Below, piece after piece: positions 14,476-20,399 of a stretch of 20,399 bases of DNA. This stretch comes from Betaproteobacteria bacterium (GTDB taxonomy: Bacteria > Pseudomonadota > Gammaproteobacteria > Burkholderiales > Casimicrobiaceae), in assembly GCA_005889025.1 (NCBI GenBank), contig VBCZ01000240.1, forward strand, positions 1 to 20,399. The letters are read 5' to 3'. The position numbers and the translations under genes were made by a program. The notes beneath the pieces are model-generated. The model was given only the letters and a program-made list of their open reading frames with translations. It was not told the DNA's origin and made no database searches. The first letter of the stretch is position 1. Every line of letters starts with the position of its first letter.

Positions 14476-14507
14476 CGCTGGCCAAACTTCCGGGGAGTCG
14501 CTTAACC

Positions 14508-14750
14508 GTGCCGAAGCAGAAGTTCAAGATCGAAACCGAAGACGACACCGGACTGTGGCACGACGTGCGCGGTAGCGACGGCGCCGTGCTCATTTTCGAA
14601 AGTGAGGCGGATGCCCGCACGAAGCTCGCCGAGCTCTTTCCCGTTCTGGTGCAGATGGAGCGCTATGCCGGTGGCAAGCGCACCCGGGTAATTCGCATTC
14701 TCACCGACGAGGACGATTGGCCGGCGCGTTCCGGCGCCAAAGATGCCTGA
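14508..14750 (+). CDS. Conserved hypothetical protein, 80 residues
   Basis: A small cytoplasmic acidic protein starting at GTG 14508, supported by GGGGAG about 10 nt upstream. It has no signal peptide or membrane segment. Visible features are a beta-rich start (KQKFKIETEDDTGLWHDVRGSDG), a helix ESEADARTKLAELFPVLVQMER, and a basic strand GGKRTRVIRIL followed by an acidic TDEDDW. The pattern is that of a small single-domain alpha/beta protein. I do not recognise a named family. It follows htpX by 32 bp on the same strand and may be co-transcribed with it. Confidence 0.75.
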   Translation: MPKQKFKIETEDDTGLWHDVRGSDGAVLIFESEADARTKLAELFPVLVQMERYAGGKRTRVIRILTDEDDWPARSGAKDA

Positions 14751-14797
14751 CGGCGCTGCTGACGATGGGCGCCTTGCGCGATACGCACGGCGGGAAG

Positions 14798-15457
14798 CTA
14801 CATCGGCGGCACAAGCCCATCCTTGCCGACCGTAACGCGATCGGCCGTCAGGGTTCCGTCCGTTTGCCGGGTCGCAGTGAGCACGATATGCGCCCCCGGC
14901 ACCAGTAGAGAGGGGTCGCCCGGCTCCACCTTGACGATGGGCGTTTCCTTGGGCACGACGACACGTTGCTCGCCGCCCTGGTATTTGAGGGTCATTTTGC
15001 GGCCCTGATCTGCCTGGGCGACGCTGGCGACTGTGGCATTGGTCATCGTGCTTGTTGCCGGGGTTTTTCCCACAGGCTCGACCAGCGTGACCGTCGCGTT
15101 GGTCATGGTGCTTCCCGGCATGACATCCATGGGCCGGTGGCCCTCGCCGGTTCCACGCATCGACTCGGGAAACACATGCACTTCCAGCGCCGTGAGCGTC
15201 CCATCCGGCATCGGCACCGCGGTCGTGCCGACGAAGGCGCCGGTTGCGATGCTGCCGGGATCCGCCCGCGAACGCGCGCTCACCGAATAGTTGCTGCCCA
15301 GCTTCACCGTCAGCACCTCGCCGCTATTGGTCGTCAATTTCAAATTCTGACCGTCCAGGGCGACGACGTCGCCACGAATCCTCTGACCGGGCGACTGCGC
15401 GCAGGCAGCCGCCGCGAAGATACTCGCGCACAACCAACAAACCAGGATGCGAATCAT
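14798..15457 (-). CDS. Secreted DUF5666-like protein, copy A
   Basis: A 219-residue exported protein. The N-terminal signal peptide MIRILVCWLCASIFAAAACA probably ends at residues 18-20 (a Cys is present, but the lipobox is weak). Mature features are an OB-like start QRIRGDVVALDGQNLKLTT, then GAFVGTTAVPMPDGTLTALEVHVFPESMRGTGEGHRPMD and a final VGKDGLVPPM. Proteins of this pattern are often labelled DUF5666-like or wrongly as metal ABC transporter permease; no transport function is apparent. Residues STMTNATV occur twice, 20 residues apart, due to an in-frame 60-bp duplication (15032-15113). It follows the frameshifted paralogue by 64 bp on the same strand. The function is unknown and probably periplasmic. 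Confidence 0.8.
   Translation of the reverse strand: MIRILVCWLCASIFAAAACAQSPGQRIRGDVVALDGQNLKLTTNSGEVLTVKLGSNYSVSARSRADPGSIATGAFVGTTAVPMPDGTLTALEVHVFPESMRGTGEGHRPMDVMPGSTMTNATVTLVEPVGKTPATSTMTNATVASVAQADQGRKMTLKYQGGEQRVVVPKETPIVKVEPGDPSLLVPGAHIVLTATRQTDGTLTADRVTVGKDGLVPPM
15032..15113. repeat. Imperfect 60-bp-offset direct repeat within copy A
   Basis: GTGGCATTGGTCATCGTGCT (15033-15052) recurs as GTCGCGTTGGTCATGGTGCT (15093-15112), exactly 60 bp later. In frame it adds 20 residues, duplicating STMTNATV. The paralogous copy B has the motif only once. Confidence 0.65.
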
Positions 15458-15521
15458 GGGTAGTCGCCTTGGCGTAGAAGCTGCTTGGACACGCGTCGCC
15501 CGTGGGCGGTTTCGCGATCGC

Positions 15522-16132
15522 CTACATCAGAGGCACCAAGCCGTCCTTGCCGATCGATATCGCCGACGCGCTCAGCGTGCCATCGGGCTGTCTGCTCGCG
15601 CCGATGATCACATGCGCGCCGGGTTTGACCATGGTGCGGTCGCCCGGCTCGAAGGTCACGACGGGTGCGGAGGGCGGAACGACTACGACCTGTTCACCAT
15701 CCTTGTAGCGCAGTGTCATCTTTCGGGTTTGGTCGACGGTAACGATATCGGCGACTGTCGCATTGGTCATCATGCTCCCGGGCTGCAGGTCCCACGGGTA
15801 GTGTCCTTCGCCGCTGCCACGCCGCGACTCCGGCAACAGAAGCACTTCCAGCGCCGATTGTGGGCCGTCGGGTGGAGGCAGCGACGCCGCGCCGACAAAC
15901 GATCCCGGAACGATTCTGGCGATATCGATTTTCACCACTGCGTTGACGGTATAGTCGTCCGCGAGCTTCACGGCCAGGGTCTCGCCCGACCACTCCTTTA
16001 CCCGGATGTTGAAACCATCGACACTGCGATGTCGCCGCGAATGCGCTGCGTCTGCTGCGGCGGAGTCGTCTGCCCCTGGGCAACGTCGGTGACAAACAGG
16101 AATGCGAGAACAGCGAGGGCGGCACGGCTCAT
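15522..16132 (-). pseudogene. Secreted DUF5666-like protein, copy B, single-base frameshift
   Basis: Paralogue of copy A. The 5' part reads a signal peptide MSRAALAVLAFLFVTDVAQG and QTQRIRGDIAV, from ATG 16132 with a GAGGAG ribosome site. It then leaves frame near 16022-16030 and stops shortly after. The neighbouring frame continues without a gap as VDGFNIRVKEWSGETLAVKL... to KDGLVPLM at 15522. Copy A has GDVVALDGQNLKL at the same place, so one base appears to be missing between GCAGT and GTCGAT. The downstream 150 residues are otherwise well preserved (LLPESRRGSGEGHYPWDL, MMTNATV, FEPGDRTMVKPGAHV). This suggests a recent mutation or a sequencing or assembly error. An internal GTG start for the 3' part has no good ribosome site. 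Confidence 0.78.
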
Positions 16133-16166
16133 CGGTCTCTCTCCTCGGAAGGTTAAGCGATAATCA

Positions 16167-16196
16167 TATATATGCATTCCAACACGGTAACGCCAA
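16167..16196 (-). promoter_or_regulatory. Candidate sigma-70 promoter of copy B
   Basis: On the minus strand, TTGGCG (16191-16196), an 18-bp spacer and TATATA (16167-16172) lie 35-64 bp upstream of the copy B ATG, within an AT-rich patch that stands out from its GC-rich surroundings. Confidence 0.4.
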
Positions 16197-16231
16197 GCAG
16201 TATTCCTGGAATCCCATGGCTGCATAAAACA

Positions 16232-16269
16232 CACGGCCGGACATCGCTAAAGCAATGGCCGGCCGTTTT
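16232..16269 (-). terminator. Terminator hairpin downstream of the SWIB gene
   Basis: Perfect 7-bp GC stem CGGCCGG (16234-16240) / CCGGCCG (16259-16265), with a second inner stem in the loop (ATcGCT/AGCaAT). A T-run follows on the plus side (TTTT), and on the minus strand the stem is followed by TGTGTTTT. It lies 50 bp beyond the minus-strand SWIB stop codon. No plus-strand gene ends nearby, so it most likely serves the minus strand. Confidence 0.65.
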
Positions 16270-16313
16270 CGAGGGCGGGCGCGATTTCCGCGCGCGCTTC
16301 TAGAGCGGTGGGT

Positions 16314-16715
16314 TTACTTGAGGTGATTCGATACCAGCTTGGTCATTTCGAACATCGACACCTGCTTCTTGCCGCCGAAAACCTGTCTCAGCTTGTCGTC
16401 GGCATTGATCAGACGCCTGTTGATCGAGTCCTGAAGCTTGTTCTTCTTAATGTAGTCCCATATTTTCTTGGTTACTTCTGTGCGGGGCAGCGCATTGCTG
16501 CCGACCACGGCGGCCAGCGTCGGCGACGGCGTCATCGCCTTCATGAAGGCCGCGTTCGGTTTGCGCTTTACACCGGTTTTCTTCGCTGCTTTTTTCGGTG
16601 CCGCTTTCTTCGGCGCGGCTTTCTTCGCTGACTTCTTGGCTGCGGGCTTCTTTGCGCCGGTCTTCTTGGCTGGCTTCTTCGCGGATTTCTTTGTAGCTTT
16701 CTTGGCAGTAGCCAT
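16314..16715 (-). CDS. SWIB/MDM2-domain protein with histone H1-like tail
   Basis: A 133-residue basic protein. Residues 1-52 are Lys/Ala/Pro repeats of the AKKxAxKK type, like eukaryotic histone H1 tails and bacterial HctB/AlgP-like proteins. Residues about 55-133 form a SWIB/MDM2 domain, including NALPRTEVTKKIWDYIKKNKLQDSINRRLI and LRQVFGGKKQVSMFEMTKLVSNHL. In eukaryotes SWIB is part of SWI/SNF chromatin complexes; bacterial forms occur in chlamydiae and proteobacteria. It probably binds DNA through the tail and helps organise the nucleoid, which is an inference. A strong GGAAGGAGA ribosome site precedes the ATG. A weak minus-strand -10 (TATATT, 16810-16815) may be its promoter. A terminator hairpin follows. 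Confidence 0.92.
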   Translation of the reverse strand: MATAKKATKKSAKKPAKKTGAKKPAAKKSAKKAAPKKAAPKKAAKKTGVKRKPNAAFMKAMTPSPTLAAVVGSNALPRTEVTKKIWDYIKKNKLQDSINRRLINADDKLRQVFGGKKQVSMFEMTKLVSNHLK

Positions 16716-16990
16716 AGTTCTCCTTCCTGTGGGTTGATCGTCGGTGCGACGGCGATGAATATGGGCTCAGGTCGATCTCCTGTCACCGGCCCTACGCTCC
16801 ATCGGGGCGAATATACCGCATTCCCGTGCGCGTGGTACGCAAATTCTGCTCGTTTTTCGACAGCGGAGGGAGGGCTGTTGCGGGCGTGCAAACTGCTCTT
16901 CGCCGCGCAGCGGCGGGCCGACGCTGACGCAGGCGGCACTTATTGCGGGCCACCACCCCCGGGAATCCGGCGACCGGGAAGGCGTGCGAC

Positions 16991-18055
16991 ATGGCCAACA
17001 TGACCGAGCGACACGACAATCCCGGCCCGCGACGCGATAGCGGGATCGACATGGTCCGGCGAACATGGTGTCCCCTGGCCCTCAGCAGGGCGCTGCATCG
17101 ATCAGTCTTGCGGCGGTGCGCCGCGCTGCACAGCGCTGCCGGCATTCGCCCCGTCGTGTGGCGGGAGACGGCCGAAATCATCCTCTTAGGCATCTGGCGG
17201 GCACTGTTAGGTCTGCTGCTATGCGCCATCCTTCCGGCGCACGGCGCCCCATTCGAGCGAGGCCTGCTCTGGCGCGTTGACCGTCAGGGAGCGTCGCCTT
17301 CCTACGTATTTGGAACGCTCCATTCAACCGATGCGCGCGCGGTGGTCCTGCCGCCGGCGGTTGCCAGGGCCTTCCACCGGTCACGGGTTTTCGCGACGGA
17401 GGTTTACTTATCCGACGCCGACGAAGCCGATTTTTTCGACGCGATGCAATTCGACGACGGAACACTGCTCGCACCCCTTTTGGGCGAGGAATGGTTCGAG
17501 CGCCTAAAACGCACCCTCGGGGCCGATGCGCCAGCCGATGAGATCCTCGCGCGCACCAAGCCGTGGGCTGCGCTGCTGCGCGTTGCCACCCCTCGTACGC
17601 CCACAGGTACGACGCTCGACCGCGAGCTGCTGGTCATGGCGCGCACAAGGCATATGAGCGTTATCGGCCTTGAAGCGCTGGTCGAGCAGGTCGCCGCCTT
17701 CGATGCGATACCGCTCGACACCCAGCTCGCGATCCTGCGCCACGCGCTGGATCATCGCGATGCGCTGCAGGCCCAAGTCGAGCCCACGATCCGGGCGTGG
17801 CTCGAACGCGATCTCACGGGACTTGCGCGCGTCAACCGCGCCATCGAACGAGGCGATCCTGAGCTCGCACGGCATTACGCCGTACTCACGCGGCATGTCG
17901 TCGACGGGCGCACTGCGCTCATGGCCTACCGTCTGTATCTGCCGCTGAAGAGGGGTGGCGTGTTCGTTGCCGTCGGTGCCTTGCATCTCGTGGGTGCGCA
18001 GGGGCTGCTCGGTCTCCTCGAGCAGCAGGGATATCGCATCACCCGCATCTACTGA
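16991..18055 (+). CDS. TraB/GumN-family (Tiki-like) protein
   Basis: Member of the TraB/PrgY/GumN family, related to the Tiki proteases. Two GxxH-type motifs are visible: FGTLHSTD near the start of the domain (about residues 107-114) and VGALHLVGAQGLLGLLEQQGYRI near the end. Between them are FATEVYL, LARTKPWAALL and an IGLEALVEQVAAFD segment. A hydrophobic helix (about residues 63-83, ILLGIWRALLGLLLCAILPA) ending in AHGA looks like a signal peptide or anchor. ATG 16991 is chosen for its GGGAAGG ribosome site 8 nt upstream. It gives 354 residues with an unusual Arg-rich lead of about 60 residues. In-frame ATG 17051 and GTG 17156 are alternatives; the GTG gives a conventional signal peptide. 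The catalytic function and substrate are unknown. Confidence 0.83.
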   Translation: MANMTERHDNPGPRRDSGIDMVRRTWCPLALSRALHRSVLRRCAALHSAAGIRPVVWRETAEIILLGIWRALLGLLLCAILPAHGAPFERGLLWRVDRQGASPSYVFGTLHSTDARAVVLPPAVARAFHRSRVFATEVYLSDADEADFFDAMQFDDGTLLAPLLGEEWFERLKRTLGADAPADEILARTKPWAALLRVATPRTPTGTTLDRELLVMARTRHMSVIGLEALVEQVAAFDAIPLDTQLAILRHALDHRDALQAQVEPTIRAWLERDLTGLARVNRAIERGDPELARHYAVLTRHVVDGRTALMAYRLYLPLKRGGVFVAVGALHLVGAQGLLGLLEQQGYRITRIY

Positions 18056-18110
18056 CGGCACCGGTATCGACACCATCGTTTTGGTGCACGTGGCACGACG
18101 AACGACGATA

Positions 18111-18782
18111 ATGACGGCTCTCGCGTCTTTCCGACCTGCTTTGAATATCGCCGACCTTCGTCGCGACTACGCTCGCGCCGAGCTCACCGAGACCGACGTC
18201 GATGCCGACCCGCTGCTGCAATTCGAACGCTGGATCGCCGAAGCGATAAAAGCGGCTCTTCCCGAGCCGACGGCTATGACACTGGCGACTGCCGATGTCG
18301 CCGGTCGCCCGTCGGCGCGGATCGTGCTCTTGAAAGGTGCAAGCGCCGACGGCTTCGTCTTTTTTACCAATTATCAAAGCCGCAAGGGACGTGAGCTCGA
18401 TATGCGGCCCGAGGCGGCATTGCTTTTTCACTGGATCGAGCTCGAACGTCAGGTGCGCATCGAAGGCCTCGTCCGAAAAGTGCCGCCCGCGGAATCGGAC
18501 AGATATTTCGCGTCGCGACCCGAGCCTGCGCGCATCGGCGCCTGGGCATCGCCGCAGAGCCGGGCGATACCGGATCGGGCGTGGCTCGAGCGCGAGTTCG
18601 CCGCGGCGAAGCTGCGTTTCGAGCAAGGCGAGGGCGGCATTCCACGCCCGCCGCATTGGGGCGGCTATCGACTCATGCCGACCGCGATGGAGTTCTGGCA
18701 GGGCCGCCCATCGCGCCTGCACGATCGCATCCGTTATGAGCGCGCAAACGGGAGCTGGCGCATCGAGCGGCTCGCGCCGTGA
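18111..18782 (+). CDS. pdxH: Pyridoxine/pyridoxamine 5'-phosphate oxidase
   Basis: FMN-dependent oxidation of PNP and PMP to pyridoxal 5'-phosphate, the last step of vitamin B6 synthesis. Length is 223 residues (E. coli 218). Family motifs in order: IADLRRDYARAELTE, DADPLLQFERWIAEA, TAMTLATADVAGRPSARIVLLKG (FMN site), GFVFFTNYQSRKGRELD, ERQVRIEG, RPEPARIGAWASPQSR, and the end PPHWGGYRLMPTAMEFWQGR with RLHDRIRYER...W.IERLAP. ATG 18111 matches the family start, and there is no strong ribosome site. It overlaps the following MFS gene by 4 nt (GTGA), so the two are translationally coupled. Confidence 0.97.
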   Translation: MTALASFRPALNIADLRRDYARAELTETDVDADPLLQFERWIAEAIKAALPEPTAMTLATADVAGRPSARIVLLKGASADGFVFFTNYQSRKGRELDMRPEAALLFHWIELERQVRIEGLVRKVPPAESDRYFASRPEPARIGAWASPQSRAIPDRAWLEREFAAAKLRFEQGEGGIPRPPHWGGYRLMPTAMEFWQGRPSRLHDRIRYERANGSWRIERLAP

Positions 18783-19942
18783 GCCACGCGGCGCGAACCC
18801 GATCACATACCTTTATCGCGCTGATTGCGCTTGGCATCCTCAACCACACCGTGCTGACGGGGAGTCGCGTCACGGTGTCCTTGTTCGCGCTGTCGCAAGG
18901 TGCGTCGCCGCTGGTTGTAGGAACGCTGATGAGCCTGTATGCGTTTCTGCCGATGCTCTTCTCCGTCAGTACCGGCCGGCTCTCCGATCGGATCGGCGTG
19001 CGTCGCCCGATGCTGTTGGGCTCGTGCGGGCTCGTCGTCGGGGTTGCGCTTCCCTGTTTCGGTTCCGGAATTGCCCCGCTCTTCGCGTCGACGTCGCTCC
19101 TGGGTGTGTCGTTCATGCTTTTTCAGCTTGCGACGCAGAACGCGACCGGAGGTTTCGGTCCCCCGTCGGAGCGGGCAAAGAACTTCAGCCTGCTCGCGCT
19201 GGGATACTCGATTTCGGGATTCTGCGGACCGCTGCTGGCCGGCGTGATGATCGACAACGCAAGCTTTGTCGCAACCTTCGCCTTGCTGGCGTTGCTGCCG
19301 CTGTTTCCGGTCGCGGTGCTCGCGCGCGGCGGCCTGGATCTCCCCGGGCCGCAGCACGATCACGCCCGCGCGCCCTCCGGCGGCGTTCCCGAGCTGCTTC
19401 AAAACCCTCATCTACGGCGCGTGTTTATCGTCAATGCGCTGCTGTCCATGGCGTGGGACATGCACAGCTTCTTCATCCCCATTTATGGCGCAAGGATCGG
19501 GCTCTCGGCGTCCCGCATCGGCGTCATACTCGCCTCCTTTGCGGCGGCAACCTTTGCCGTGCGCGTGCTGATGCCGCGCATCGCTCGAAGCTTCTCGGAG
19601 TTTCAAGTGTTGACGACGGCGCTCTTCGTTGCCGGCGCAACGTATGCGCTGTTCCCATTGGTCGAGCGCGTCGGACCCTTGATGGCGCTGTCATTCACGC
19701 TGGGTCTGGCGCTGGGAAGCGCGCAACCGATGGTGATGTCGCTGTTGCATAGCATTGCGCCCGCCGGGCGCATGGGCGAAGCCGTGGGTGTGCGCATGAC
19801 CATCGTCAATGCGTCGACTTTTGGCGTGCCCTTGCTGTTTGGCGCGGTGGGCTCGACTCTGGGCCTCGCGCCCGTATTCTGGTCGGTAGGAGCCGCGCTC
19901 GCGGCCGGAGGCATCTTCGCGCGGAGAGCCGGGAAGACCTAA
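18779..19942 (+). CDS. MFS transporter, unknown substrate
   Basis: An inner-membrane carrier of 387 residues with about 12 hydrophobic segments. The loop between helices 2 and 3 carries the MFS signature GRLSDRIGVRRP. The two halves are separated by a hydrophilic stretch (LPGPQHDHARAPSGGVPELLQN, about residues 187-209). The late LGSAQPMVMSLLHSIAPAGRMGEAVGVRM resembles drug/sugar efflux carriers. The start is GTG 18779, overlapping the pdxH stop. Coupling to pdxH suggests co-expression but does not prove a vitamin B6 substrate. Its stop overlaps the convergent msrA stop (CTAA, 19939-19942). Confidence 0.9.
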   Translation: MSHAARTRSHTFIALIALGILNHTVLTGSRVTVSLFALSQGASPLVVGTLMSLYAFLPMLFSVSTGRLSDRIGVRRPMLLGSCGLVVGVALPCFGSGIAPLFASTSLLGVSFMLFQLATQNATGGFGPPSERAKNFSLLALGYSISGFCGPLLAGVMIDNASFVATFALLALLPLFPVAVLARGGLDLPGPQHDHARAPSGGVPELLQNPHLRRVFIVNALLSMAWDMHSFFIPIYGARIGLSASRIGVILASFAAATFAVRVLMPRIARSFSEFQVLTTALFVAGATYALFPLVERVGPLMALSFTLGLALGSAQPMVMSLLHSIAPAGRMGEAVGVRMTIVNASTFGVPLLFGAVGSTLGLAPVFWSVGAALAAGGIFARRAGKT

Positions 19943-20399
19943 GCTCCCGATCGCTTGAGCCGGTCGAAGTACTCCTTGCGGAACTTGGCGACCTTGGGCG
20001 CGACGACCATCTGACAGTACGGCTGTCGGCCGTTACGTGCGAAATACTCCTGGTGATACCGCTCGGCGGGATAGAACGGCTCCGCGCCCGCGATTTCGGT
20101 GACGATCGGCTCGTTCCACAGCTTTGCCTTGGAAAGCTCCTCGACCACGCCTATCGCACCTTCGCGTTGCGCCTTGTTCTGCGGGAAAATCACCGACCGG
20201 TATTGCGTTCCGACGTCGTTGCCCTGGCGGTCCCTGGTCGTCGGATCGTGAATGGAGAAGAAGATTTTCAGCAGATCGCGAAACGACAATACGGCCGGGT
20301 CGAAATCGATTTTCACGACTTCGGCATGTCCGGTTTCGCCGGAGCAGACAGCTTCGTAGGTCGGATTTGCCGCATTTCCGCCGGCGTAGCCCGACTCGA
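19939..20399 (-). CDS. msrA: Peptide methionine-S-sulfoxide reductase, 5' end missing
   Basis: Repairs methionine-S-sulfoxide in oxidised proteins. The frame is open to the right edge of the window, so only about 150 C-terminal residues are visible. They contain GYAGGNAANPTYEAVCSGET, GHAEVVKIDFDP, LLKIFFSIHDPTTRDRQGND, GTQYRSVIF and AERYHQEYF, all diagnostic of MsrA. The catalytic GCFWC motif lies outside the window. There is no MsrB domain at the C-terminal end; the protein stops after YFDRLKRSGA. The stop codon overlaps that of the convergent MFS gene. Confidence 0.95.
   Translation of the reverse strand, partial: ESGYAGGNAANPTYEAVCSGETGHAEVVKIDFDPAVLSFRDLLKIFFSIHDPTTRDRQGNDVGTQYRSVIFPQNKAQREGAIGVVEELSKAKLWNEPIVTEIAGAEPFYPAERYHQEYFARNGRQPYCQMVVAPKVAKFRKEYFDRLKRSGA

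Noticed and set aside
18087..18112. TGGCACG near 18092 as another sigma-54 promoter
   Set aside because: No TTGC -12 element at the required spacing (the sequence there is ACGAC).
1..20399. tRNA genes, rRNA, CRISPR arrays, insertion sequences, attachment sites
   Set aside because: No cloverleaf-like sequence, regularly spaced repeats, transposase motifs or flanking terminal repeats were seen by eye. A tRNAscan or IS search could still reveal something subtle.

Overview
The window is about 20.4 kb of GC-rich, densely packed chromosomal DNA from a proteobacterium, most likely a betaproteobacterium. The evidence is the GlrK-QseG-GlrR gene order, the 264-residue ThyA type, a GlnRS, a SWIB protein with a histone-H1-like tail, and a two-domain MFS/acyltransferase. 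It contains no phage, insertion sequence, CRISPR array, rRNA or tRNA that I can see. Most genes are core housekeeping genes.

Layout: the left edge holds the first codons of an unidentified minus-strand gene and folA (minus). Divergent from folA is the glrK-qseG-glrR operon (2,173 and 2,841 starts, 2-nt gap and 4-nt overlap). Positions 4212-4816 form a regulatory module. Two TGTC-N10-GACA palindromes (the motif known for enterobacterial GlrR) lie upstream of a near-perfect sigma-54 promoter. This drives a 54-codon ORF that ends in a rho-independent terminator. On the minus strand follow a 49-codon AP2-like gene and thyA. Divergent from thyA is an LplT/PlsC-like fusion (6018-7901). A class III sirtuin (minus) and aroC (plus) come next, then xseA (minus) and glnS (plus). 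The xseA-glnS gap carries a cluster of DnaA boxes, a large hairpin and a perfect 18-bp palindrome just before glnS. After that are htpX and an 80-codon hypothetical gene (plus). Next are two tandem paralogous secreted proteins (minus), one of them frameshifted, and a SWIB/H1-like protein (minus). A TraB/GumN-family protein, pdxH and an MFS exporter (plus) follow, and msrA (minus) runs off the right edge.

How genes work together: folA and thyA are functional partners in folate/dTMP metabolism but are separated here by the glr module. The glr genes encode a membrane sensor kinase, an accessory lipoprotein and a sigma-54 activator. The sequence just downstream supplies everything expected of a GlrR target: tandem activator sites, a -24/-12 promoter, a small gene and a terminator. 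In enterobacteria the GlrR targets are the sRNA genes glmY/glmZ and rpoE. Here the apparent target is a small uncharacterised protein or dual-function RNA next to the regulator. This is the most interesting unit of the window.
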